Origin: Wolbachia pipientis
GTDB lineage: Bacteria > Pseudomonadota > Alphaproteobacteria > Rickettsiales > Anaplasmataceae
Reading direction: 5' to 3'
DNA length: 6,745 nucleotides
Assembly: GCF_023661085.1 (NCBI RefSeq)
Contig: NZ_JAHDJT010000074.1
Coordinates: forward strand, 1 to 6,745
Shown here piece by piece: positions 1-5,479 of this stretch. Position 1 is the stretch's first letter. Each line of letters opens with the position of its first letter. Made by a program: the position numbers and the translations under genes. The notes below the pieces were generated by a model, which saw only the letters and a program-made list of their open reading frames with translations, did not search any database and was not told where the DNA came from.

Positions 1-184
1 TTTAAGACATAAAAACGCCAATACTGAAAATAAATACTGACCAGGGCTTCTTTTGTCCTTTTTCTCATTTGGTAAATTTATTAACACTTATAGCTAATTG
101 CAATTTATGAACGAACATTCATTTTTACAACAAATGTTGTCATAAAGTGAAATGAGATCCCAGATACAAGATACAAGTGTCGGA

Positions 185-337
185 GCACTGGGATGACAAG
201 AAGAGGGGCTACTGGGGTGACGAGAAGAGAGTGCTGGAATGACGGGAGAAGGAGGCACTGGGATGACACCGTAGGGGTTAAGATGACAAGAAAAGAAGGT
301 ACTAGAATGACAGGAGAGGGGGCTGCTTGGATGATAT
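185..337. repeat. Degenerate short tandem repeat array, period about 20-24 bp
   Basis: A core resembling ctggGATGAC followed by a purine-rich agaagagg-type spacer recurs seven times. The GATGAC-like cores begin at about 191, 215, 237, 261, 281, 305 and 329, giving steps of 24, 22, 24, 20, 24 and 24 bp. Variants include GGTGAC, GAATGAC, AGATGAC and a final GGATGAT. The array is strongly strand-asymmetric (purine-rich on the plus strand). No reading frame is kept across units because the period is not a multiple of three, so it is not coding. It matches the style of the short intergenic repeats common in Wolbachia genomes; that link is from memory. Confidence 0.7.
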
Positions 338-532
338 CCTGAAAATTTGAAAAACCGTCATTTCGCTACGCGTTATCGGCTGGGATACTCCAAGCATTTT
401 ACTGTGCTCCTCTGCGTTTCTCCTAAACCATAATGCAAGAGATCTAATGAAATAAAAGTCATTTCTTTGCGTAACAAAAAAGCAAGAATTTCAGGATGAT
501 TTACTTAATCCTTCATTTAATTGTTTAAATAA

Positions 533-579
533 CTACCTTCTCGTATTTGAAAAGCCATAGGCACAACTAAGAAGGGTAG
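533..579 (-). terminator. Possible hairpin downstream of the M9-like gene
   Basis: Arms ctaccttct (533-541) and agaagggtag (570-579) are complementary apart from one bulged G, with a loop of about 28 bases. It starts 9 bases past the stop codon of the minus-strand gene. The loop is long and no clear U-tract follows in the minus direction, so termination is only a possibility. Confidence 0.3.
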
Positions 580-587
580 GGGAGTTG

Positions 588-2714
588 CTATATTAGATCA
601 TCAGATGAGTGATAATGGTTGTGATTGTCTGACAAGTGATCTCCAACGTCGTGATCTAATTCGCTCACATCAAACTTAAGCAAAGAAAGGTTATCATCAG
701 ATTGTTGAGTAGGTTGTTCTTTCTCTTTAGAGCCAAATAACCATGAAAAGAATGATGAAATGGAACCAATAATGTAGTCAAGCGCTTGAAAAATAACTGA
801 TTGTTGAGTGTCTTGTTGGCTCTCTTCTACTTTACTTTGTTCTTCCTTTGAGCCTGTATATTTTACTTTATTCAACTCTTCCTGACTCTGGGGTTTTCCT
901 TTCTCTGATCCTGAATTCACCTCATTTGACTCTTGACTTTTTCCTGTATTTGACTCTTTTTGACTATTACCTAATTTTATAGCATCTAATTCTTTTCTCA
1001 AATCCCATCCAAAGTGGCTCGCATCATCATGTCCTACATAACCACAACTTGGCCTAGGGATACCATGATTTTGCTGATTATAATGATTGAGAGAGTGGCA
1101 AATTTCATGTGCTAAAAGTTCTCCTATAAAATGACTTCCTTTATGGGGTACATATTGATTTAAACCTTGAGCGTGCCCTCCTGCTACACTGCGTGTCCAT
1201 GGATGTGCATTATGATAATCCTCTAAGTTGTTGTATATGTAGCTTTCAAGTACAGTGTTTGCATTAACGTCTAAAGCATGCCTCTCTTTATAGGCATTGA
1301 AAATATAGTTAACATATTTTTCAATCATAAGAAGATCTTTCTCATCTATTTGATCGTAATGCACTTTCAACTTGAAGTTTGTACCTTCGACGTTGATTAT
1401 TTTTGAATTCGGCAATACTGGTTGATGCTTCGTTGGTTCCCCTGTGCCTGTATGCTTCACTTCATTTACCTCTTCTTCAGGTTTACTTCTGCCGACGTTA
1501 ATCATTTTTGGACTTGGCAATACTGGTTGATGTTCTGTTGGTTCTCTTGTGCCTGTATGTTGCACTTCATTTACCTCTTCTTCAGGTTTACTTCTGCTTA
1601 TAAAAGTCTTATCTAATTGTTTGCGTATATTTTTGTTTAGATTATAAAAATACATGCCATCTATATTATTCTTTTCATCCAAACGAATCGATAAAGTTGT
1701 ACTATCATTTCCCAATCCATCACATTCACTAGTAAGCAACTTATAAGAACTCTTGATATCCTGTATAATTTGAAATTTCTTTTCTTCTGAAAGGTTCCTA
1801 CGGTGTATAATACCAGTTGTATTTTGATATTTGAATCTAATCCCGCCCCATTCAGAGTCCTCATATCGATCTAGTCCAGAATTCTTGACACGTTGTATAA
1901 TTTGAAATTTCTCTTCTTCTGAAAGGTTCTTGCGGTATACAATACCAGTTGTACCTTTGTATTTGAATTTAAATCCCGATGGTCCATAGTTCGAATACTC
2001 ATCTACACCAAGCCACTTGCAAATAGCTCTGTAGTTTTTTTCTTCTGCCTCTTGCCCGATAACATTCGCTATGAATTCAGTATCAATCCAATTCAAACTC
2101 CGTACTGCTCCTGCTGGTGAAAAACGTAATTGAAATATATGACCTAGCTCATGACCTAGAACGGCATCCATTGAATCTTGTTTGTACGTTAAAATATTAT
2201 GGTAGTCTGTTACTCCTCTTATAATATAACCTGGACCACCATCTTCATCTATATTTAGAAGATTGTTGTACTTTGTATAATCGCTTCTATTGTTGAAAAT
2301 ATAGACTGTGATATCGTAACTTGCATTACTATTTTCTAGGCAAAACTTTTCCTTGAATGCCTCATATGCGTTTTTAATGTCCGTTTCTATTTGATTTTTC
2401 TCTTGCTCAGATAAGCTATCATATTTCACAGTACAATTTATATATCCGTGTTTAACGGTTAAACTGTTGGGCAATACATTTTGTATATCAGTGGGAGGAT
2501 AGTGAAACTGCTTTGACTCAGCTTCTTTGTACAACTGATTTACATATTTGTCACCAGAATACTTTGGCAGTTTAGGCACTTTGGTAATTAACTTTCCACT
2601 ACCATCAAAAAAAGAAATATCGCTATCCGAAATCTTACAACTTTGTATAAATTTACCGCAAGTGCCATCATTTGCACAGTCATGACGATTTTTTGTTGTT
2701 CTTATTTCTCTCAT
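588..2714 (-). CDS. Double-domain M9-like (collagenase-type) zinc metallopeptidase homologue
   Basis: This 708-residue protein carries two copies of a gluzincin-type core. Copy 1 has VYIFNNRSDYTKY at 137-149, a GGPGY stretch at 159-163 and HELGH at 188-192. Copy 2 has ESYIYNNLEDY at 490-500, a glycine-rich AGGHAQG at 511-517 and HEICH at 536-540. The order 'IFN..DY - glycine-rich strand - HExxH' is typical of the M9 collagenase catalytic region. A shared W-x3/4-E near 209-213 and 570-575 may supply the third zinc ligand. Between the cores lie two extra pre-catalytic modules (about 245-323) and a 35-residue tandem repeat (409-443 after 374-408). A hydrophobic segment (640-661) and a His/Asp-rich tail (687-708) end the protein. 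There is no N-terminal signal peptide; three cysteines (13, 19, 26) cluster near the start. The ATG follows GAGGTG by 6 nt, which fixes the start. The lack of a Sec signal in an intracellular bacterium makes delivery by another route, such as type IV secretion, conceivable, but nothing in the sequence proves it. Substrate and activity are unknown. Confidence 0.8.
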   Translation of the reverse strand: MREIRTTKNRHDCANDGTCGKFIQSCKISDSDISFFDGSGKLITKVPKLPKYSGDKYVNQLYKEAESKQFHYPPTDIQNVLPNSLTVKHGYINCTVKYDSLSEQEKNQIETDIKNAYEAFKEKFCLENSNASYDITVYIFNNRSDYTKYNNLLNIDEDGGPGYIIRGVTDYHNILTYKQDSMDAVLGHELGHIFQLRFSPAGAVRSLNWIDTEFIANVIGQEAEEKNYRAICKWLGVDEYSNYGPSGFKFKYKGTTGIVYRKNLSEEEKFQIIQRVKNSGLDRYEDSEWGGIRFKYQNTTGIIHRRNLSEEKKFQIIQDIKSSYKLLTSECDGLGNDSTTLSIRLDEKNNIDGMYFYNLNKNIRKQLDKTFISRSKPEEEVNEVQHTGTREPTEHQPVLPSPKMINVGRSKPEEEVNEVKHTGTGEPTKHQPVLPNSKIINVEGTNFKLKVHYDQIDEKDLLMIEKYVNYIFNAYKERHALDVNANTVLESYIYNNLEDYHNAHPWTRSVAGGHAQGLNQYVPHKGSHFIGELLAHEICHSLNHYNQQNHGIPRPSCGYVGHDDASHFGWDLRKELDAIKLGNSQKESNTGKSQESNEVNSGSEKGKPQSQEELNKVKYTGSKEEQSKVEESQQDTQQSVIFQALDYIIGSISSFFSWLFGSKEKEQPTQQSDDNLSLLKFDVSELDHDVGDHLSDNHNHYHSSDDLI
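1389..1598 (-). repeat. Two tandem 105-bp (35-codon) repeats inside the M9-like gene
   Basis: Units 1389-1493 and 1494-1598 abut head to tail and differ at about 13 positions by hand count. Each encodes a 35-residue unit starting RSKPEEEVNEV, then HTGT, PT.HQPVLP and INV. The units are acidic and proline-rich and look like a flexible linker between the two peptidase halves. A degenerate third version (SQEELNKVKYTGS, residues 610-622) lies after the second catalytic domain. The in-frame period means that unit gain or loss would keep the gene open. Confidence 0.9.
1762..1978 (-). repeat. 132-bp-period direct repeat encoding two orphan pre-catalytic modules
   Basis: Segments starting at about 1762 and 1894 repeat with a 132-bp (44-codon) step over roughly 85 bp each. 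They encode FKFKYKGTTGIVYRKNLSEE-like and IRFKYQNTTGIIHRRNLSEE-like stretches, each followed by KFQIIQ and a helix ending in KNS or KSS. The pattern resembles the strand-plus-helix that precedes each HExxH core (SLSEQEKNQIETDIKNAY at 100-117). Neither unit is followed by a catalytic motif. Confidence 0.85.
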
Positions 2715-2720
2715 TTCTCA

Positions 2721-2726
2721 CACCTC
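2721..2726 (-). promoter_or_regulatory. Ribosome binding site of the M9-like gene
   Basis: GAGGTG on the minus strand lies 6 nt before the ATG at 2714-2712. It is a good Shine-Dalgarno and supports the chosen start. Confidence 0.75.
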
Positions 2727-2867
2727 ACTATTAAAGCTTAACTATATTAGTATTTTAGTAAAAATCATAATAATTTATTAACTCATGCTTCAGACTTAGA
2801 AACCACCTACTATCAACTGTTGGTGTCATTTAAGGAATTTGCAGCTCTGTTAATTGTGCAGTTTGAT

Positions 2868-2890
2868 GTGTTTGCTTGAACACCTTTTTC
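2868..2890 (+). other. Small hairpin followed by a T-run in the divergent spacer
   Basis: GTGTTT and GAACAC (2868-2873, 2878-2883) can pair around a gctt loop, with a G-T pair at the base of the loop, followed by CTTTTTC. It looks like a weak intrinsic terminator for plus-strand transcription, but no plus-strand gene lies upstream. The rest of the 274-bp spacer (2715-2988) is AT-rich and shows no ORF. Confidence 0.3.
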
Positions 2891-2918
2891 TTGTTTGAGT
2901 GTGTGTGATTATTAATAT
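2891..2918 (+). promoter_or_regulatory. Candidate promoter of the ankyrin-like gene
   Basis: TTGTTT (2891-2896), a 16-bp spacer and TAATAT (2913-2918) lie about 70 bp upstream of the ATG at 2989. The match to the sigma-70 consensus is partial, and AT-rich DNA gives many such matches, so this is tentative. Confidence 0.3.
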
Positions 2919-2976
2919 CTTGTCCATTTCTGACTTCTTTGCCGAGATATGTAATAATTAAGCTTAGTAGATTTAT

Positions 2977-2981
2977 GGAGG
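2977..2981 (+). promoter_or_regulatory. Strong ribosome binding site of the broken ankyrin-like gene
   Basis: GGAGG sits 7 nt before the ATG at 2989-2991. It is the best Shine-Dalgarno in the window and fixes the original start of the interrupted gene, well upstream of the internal ATG at 3145, which has none. Confidence 0.85.
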
Positions 2982-2988
2982 TAATTAT

Positions 2989-3743
2989 ATGTCTGGTTTA
3001 ACAGAAAAACAACAGGAATTATATGATAAGTTACAGAACGCAATAACCGGTCGGGGCAATGTTGCTGAGATTCTACAAGAAGTTTCGAAGGATAATTTAC
3101 TGGCAATTCTTACTACTGCAGATATACAGTAGTTCTCAAATGGTATGGAAGATACTTTAACACCGCTTGGTTTGGCTATGTATAAAAATCAGGAAGTAGT
3201 TAAAGTTATTTTAGATGCAGCCAAAGAGCAAGGTATATTAAGAGAAGTTCTTACTAATCCAAGTTTATCTAAGAAGTCCCCAGATGGTATAGAAGGTACT
3301 TTAACACCGCTTGGCTACGCTATACTTGAGGATATCAGGAAAGCATTAAAGCTATTTTAGGTGCAGCCAGTGACAAAGGTATATTAAAAGAAGTTTTCGC
3401 TGGTATAGAAAAAGATGATCGTGAAAAAATTAAAGGTCTTTTAGCTGGAGATCAGGATATGCTAGACAAAATTCTTCAATATGAAACTAGGATGGCAGCT
3501 AATAAAGCAACAAAAATTGGTATTGCTTGTGGGGCTATGGCTGGATTAGCAGTTGGTGTTGGATGTTTTGCTACTGGTGTTGCATTACCAATATTAGCTA
3601 TAGCTGGCATAGCTTTAGCTAGTGCGCTATTAGTTGGACTTATTGCTGGTGGTATTACATATGCGGTGTCAAAACCTAGCAGCAAAGTGGAAGAAACTGA
3701 CGCACAAAAACAGAACCCTTTTGCTCAGGGAGTAAAAGCATAA
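2989..3743 (+). pseudogene. Interrupted ankyrin-repeat-like protein with hydrophobic C-terminal tail
   Basis: Reading from the ATG at 2989 (start MSGLTEKQQELYDK) gives 47 codons, then an amber TAG at 3130-3132. The same frame continues, including LTPLGLAMYKNQEVVKVILDA, to a stop at 3358-3360. A second unit, TLTPLGYAILED, is thrown out of frame at GATATCAG (3331-3338). Removing two bases there restores QE.IKAILGAASDKGILKEV, matching the first unit's QEVVKVILDAAKEQGILREV. Repaired, the protein is about 250 residues: an N-terminal helical region, two ankyrin-like units (TPLG.A..., then a KxIL helix), and a Gly/Ala-rich hydrophobic region at about 176-226 likely to form a membrane hairpin. It ends with a polar tail, NPFAQGVKA. 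Ankyrin repeats usually mediate protein-protein contacts; the tail suggests membrane attachment. Codon patterns remain gene-like throughout, so the damage looks recent. The ankyrin assignment is moderate because the repeats lack the usual TPLH histidine. Confidence 0.82.
3459..3743 (+). CDS. Possible separately translated hydrophobic fragment of the ankyrin-like gene
   Basis: The last part of the broken gene forms a 94-residue ORF starting MLDKILQYETRM. A GGAG (3447-3450) lies 8 nt before its ATG, so translation as an independent small membrane protein is conceivable. It contains two closely spaced hydrophobic stretches rich in Gly and Ala (roughly residues 20-70) and a Lys/Gln-rich end. Because it is in the frame restored by correcting the upstream 2-nt insertion, the simplest view is that it is a leftover of the pseudogene rather than a true gene. 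Confidence 0.3.
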   Translation: MLDKILQYETRMAANKATKIGIACGAMAGLAVGVGCFATGVALPILAIAGIALASALLVGLIAGGITYAVSKPSSKVEETDAQKQNPFAQGVKA

Positions 3744-3746
3744 GAT

Positions 3747-3780
3747 AAGTAGGAAGAAGGGAAGACCTTCTTCCTTACTT
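3747..3780 (+). terminator. Strong hairpin after the ankyrin-like gene
   Basis: Arms aagtaggaagaagg (3747-3760) and ccttcttccttactt (3766-3780) are complementary apart from one bulged T, with a 5-base loop gaaga. It begins 3 nt after the stop codon at 3741-3743. No long U-tract follows directly, so it may be an imperfect intrinsic terminator or an mRNA-end stabiliser. It could also stop minus-strand readthrough from the trkH side. Confidence 0.6.
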
Positions 3781-3818
3781 CTCACCGAGATACCATTTTT
3801 CTTATTTAGACATAGTCA

Positions 3819-3855
3819 GGATTATTCACGGCATTGTGAATAACCCTGTTGATAA
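3819..3855. other. Inverted repeat with DnaA-box-like 9-mers
   Basis: TTATTCAC (3822-3829) and GTGAATAA (3836-3843) form a perfect 8-bp inverted repeat around a 6-base centre, with outer GG/CC also able to pair. Read as 9-mers, TTATTCACG (plus), TTATTCACA (minus, 3835-3843) and TTATCAACA (minus, 3847-3855) sit within 34 bp. The second fits the DnaA-box pattern TTATNCACA exactly; the others miss by one base. It could equally be a plain hairpin in a convergent spacer. Confidence 0.4.
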
Positions 3856-3931
3856 CCCAGTGGAATACATAAGTTTTTGTCACTTAAGCATTTTTGAGCG
3901 CTAATCTGGTGGCTGTGTTTCTCATATTTTC

Positions 3932-3968
3932 CATAATGTATATTATGTAATTTCCAATACTAAGGAAA
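3932..3968 (-). terminator. Two adjacent AT-rich hairpins downstream of trkH
   Basis: Arms TTTCC (3951-3955) and GGAAA (3964-3968) form one hairpin. CATAAT (3932-3937) and ATTATG (3942-3947) form a second with a 4-base loop. Both lie within 65 bp of the trkH stop on the minus strand and may mark the end of the pstS-trkH transcript. The stems are short and AT-rich with no clear U-tract. Confidence 0.3.
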
Positions 3969-3996
3969 CTATTTCTCGACCTTTTAGGCAGCTAAA

Positions 3997-5460
3997 CTAC
4001 TCTCTTCTGTGAAATAAGAATAAGTTGCCTATACAGAAATAGATTGGCAATATTTCAAGCCTGCCAAGCAGCATTAAAAATGACAGAAATAGTTTTACTC
4101 CACTGCTGAAGGAGGAATAATTACCCGAAGGACCGATTAAGTTACTGAACCCTGGACCAGAGTTCGTAAGCGTTGCAGAAACTGCGCTAATGCTAGTTAT
4201 AAAATCCATATTGCCTAAGTAAGACATCACTATTGATGATATAGTGAACGTTAATATGTAAATTGCAAAAAACGTAAATATAGAGTGAACTTTGTCGTCT
4301 TCTAGAATTTTACCATTAAATTTCACCCTATCACCTGCATTATTAGAATCTAATAAAAGGCGAAAGCGATTTCCTATGAACCTTAAAAAAACAATCAAAC
4401 GGAAAGTTTTGATTCCACCACTCGCAGAACCTCCACATCCACCAATAAAGGTTAGAAAAAAAGCTAAGACTGAAATAAAGCCCCAATCCACGTAATTGCA
4501 CACCACATAGCCAGTTGACGTAATAAAAGAGGTGATGGTAAATGCGCTATATCTAAATGACAATGATGCTCCTAAATCAACATTTTTGTACAACCAAAAA
4601 CAAGCAAATAAAGATGAGACGATGACTATCCCAGTAAAGTAAGAGACCTGTTCATCGCGGTAAATGTCTGACCGTCTTATGATTTTTAAATAGCTAAGAA
4701 AAGGCAAAGAACCTAAGATCATGAAAATGATTGTTATAACTTCTAGTAACGGATCATTATAGTGCCCTATGGAATCGTTATAGTTAGCAAACCCACCAGT
4801 TGATACAGCGGACATTCCGTGGCATATTGCATCAAATAATGGCATACCAGCCAGATAATAGGAAAATATGCACAACAAAATTAGGCCATAATATATTGCT
4901 GTAGCATGAATCACTACACTTCGCGTGTTTGGTAATCTTCTTTTTGTAGCATCTGAACATTCAGAATAGAGTAAATTATTTAGACTCAGAACCCTGAGCA
5001 TAGGAAGAACTGCAATTCCTGTAGTAATTATGCCAAAGCCACCTATACTATGCAGCATTGCTCTCCACAGCAGTATTCCTGGAGATAGCTTTTCAACATT
5101 ACTAAACACAGTTGCCCCTGTTGTGGTAAAGCCAGATATCGTTTCAAACAATGCATCAACATAGTCCAGACTATCAAGATAAAATGGAATAGCTGCAAAT
5201 AGGGATAAAGCAATCCAAGCACAACTGGTAATCGCAAAAACTACTGGCATTCCATGCAATCTGCTTAATTTGCCTAATAAAACAAAAATTGTGCCAGATG
5301 TGCAAGTGATCACAAACCCAGCTAGAAAATTTTTCCATTCGTAGCCCAGATACTTATTAGTAATAGCAGGAATGACCATTGTTAAGCTAAAGACCAATAG
5401 AAATACTCCAACAATAAATGCAATTGAACGCAACGTTTGCAAGTGCTGATGATTTTCCAT
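3997..5460 (-). CDS. trkH: TrkH-family potassium uptake transporter subunit
   Basis: This 487-residue integral membrane protein matches the usual TrkH length (the E. coli protein is about 480). TrkH/KtrB proteins form a K+ channel-like pore from four membrane-pore-membrane repeats and work with a cytoplasmic NAD-binding regulator (TrkA), which is not in this window. All four filter segments are visible: GFTTTGAT at 110-117, VSTGGF at 219-224, FITSTGY at 312-318 and TLTNSGPG at 430-437. Also typical are the FETISGF lead-in (105-111), the GGCGGSASGGIKTFR loop (340-354) and the GRLEILP signature (466-472). Many hydrophobic segments span the whole length, and nothing is truncated. The ATG lies 19 nt after the pstS stop, with no recognisable Shine-Dalgarno, so translation may depend on coupling with the upstream gene. 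Expected role: inner-membrane K+ uptake for turgor and ion balance. Confidence 0.95.
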   Translation of the reverse strand: MENHQHLQTLRSIAFIVGVFLLVFSLTMVIPAITNKYLGYEWKNFLAGFVITCTSGTIFVLLGKLSRLHGMPVVFAITSCAWIALSLFAAIPFYLDSLDYVDALFETISGFTTTGATVFSNVEKLSPGILLWRAMLHSIGGFGIITTGIAVLPMLRVLSLNNLLYSECSDATKRRLPNTRSVVIHATAIYYGLILLCIFSYYLAGMPLFDAICHGMSAVSTGGFANYNDSIGHYNDPLLEVITIIFMILGSLPFLSYLKIIRRSDIYRDEQVSYFTGIVIVSSLFACFWLYKNVDLGASLSFRYSAFTITSFITSTGYVVCNYVDWGFISVLAFFLTFIGGCGGSASGGIKTFRLIVFLRFIGNRFRLLLDSNNAGDRVKFNGKILEDDKVHSIFTFFAIYILTFTISSIVMSYLGNMDFITSISAVSATLTNSGPGFSNLIGPSGNYSSFSSGVKLFLSFLMLLGRLEILPIYFCIGNLFLFHRRE

Positions 5461-5479
5461 AGAACAGAGCAGAAAGATA

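Larger units (their letters stand above)
1..587. other. Non-coding, repeat-bearing intergenic region
   Basis: This 587-bp stretch has no ORF of credible length or with a ribosome binding site. The first ~110 bases are AT-rich; one short minus-strand frame (ATG at 66-68, starting MRKRTKEALVS) stays open to the left edge but has no Shine-Dalgarno and is too short to judge. Positions 185-337 hold a degenerate tandem array (listed separately). Positions about 338-500 look like a further Wolbachia-type dispersed intergenic repeat, including a small hairpin with arms GAAAT (449-453) and ATTTC (461-465). I recognise the general style of this DNA but could not confirm copy number elsewhere. It lies downstream of the minus-strand M9-like gene, so part of it may be that gene's 3' untranslated and terminator region. 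Confidence 0.6.

Noticed and set aside
1..68. Short minus-strand frame open to the left edge (MRKRTKEALVS...)
   Set aside because: Only about 22 codons are visible, no Shine-Dalgarno precedes the ATG, and it sits in repeat-like intergenic DNA; not enough to call a gene.
185..337. CRISPR array
   Set aside because: Units are only 20-24 bp apart in total, degenerate, and have no unique spacers between constant repeats; no cas genes are nearby.
1422..1616. 64-codon plus-strand ORF with two similar hydrophobic halves
   Set aside because: It lies antisense to the 105-bp tandem repeats of the M9-like gene; its internal repetition is just the shadow of those units and it has no ribosome binding site.
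3145..3360. Independent 71-residue gene starting at 3145
   Set aside because: It is in the same frame as the start at 2989, only five codons past the amber stop, lacks a ribosome binding site and ends at the 2-nt shift; it is the middle piece of the broken gene.
3476..3685. 69-codon minus-strand ORF rich in Ala and Pro
   Set aside because: It is antisense to the Gly/Ala-rich hydrophobic tail of the ankyrin-like gene, whose codon pattern produces it.
3819..3855. Chromosomal replication origin
   Set aside because: The DnaA-like boxes are few, there is no clear AT-rich unwinding element with origin-associated genes, and the neighbours are not those expected at a Rickettsiales origin.
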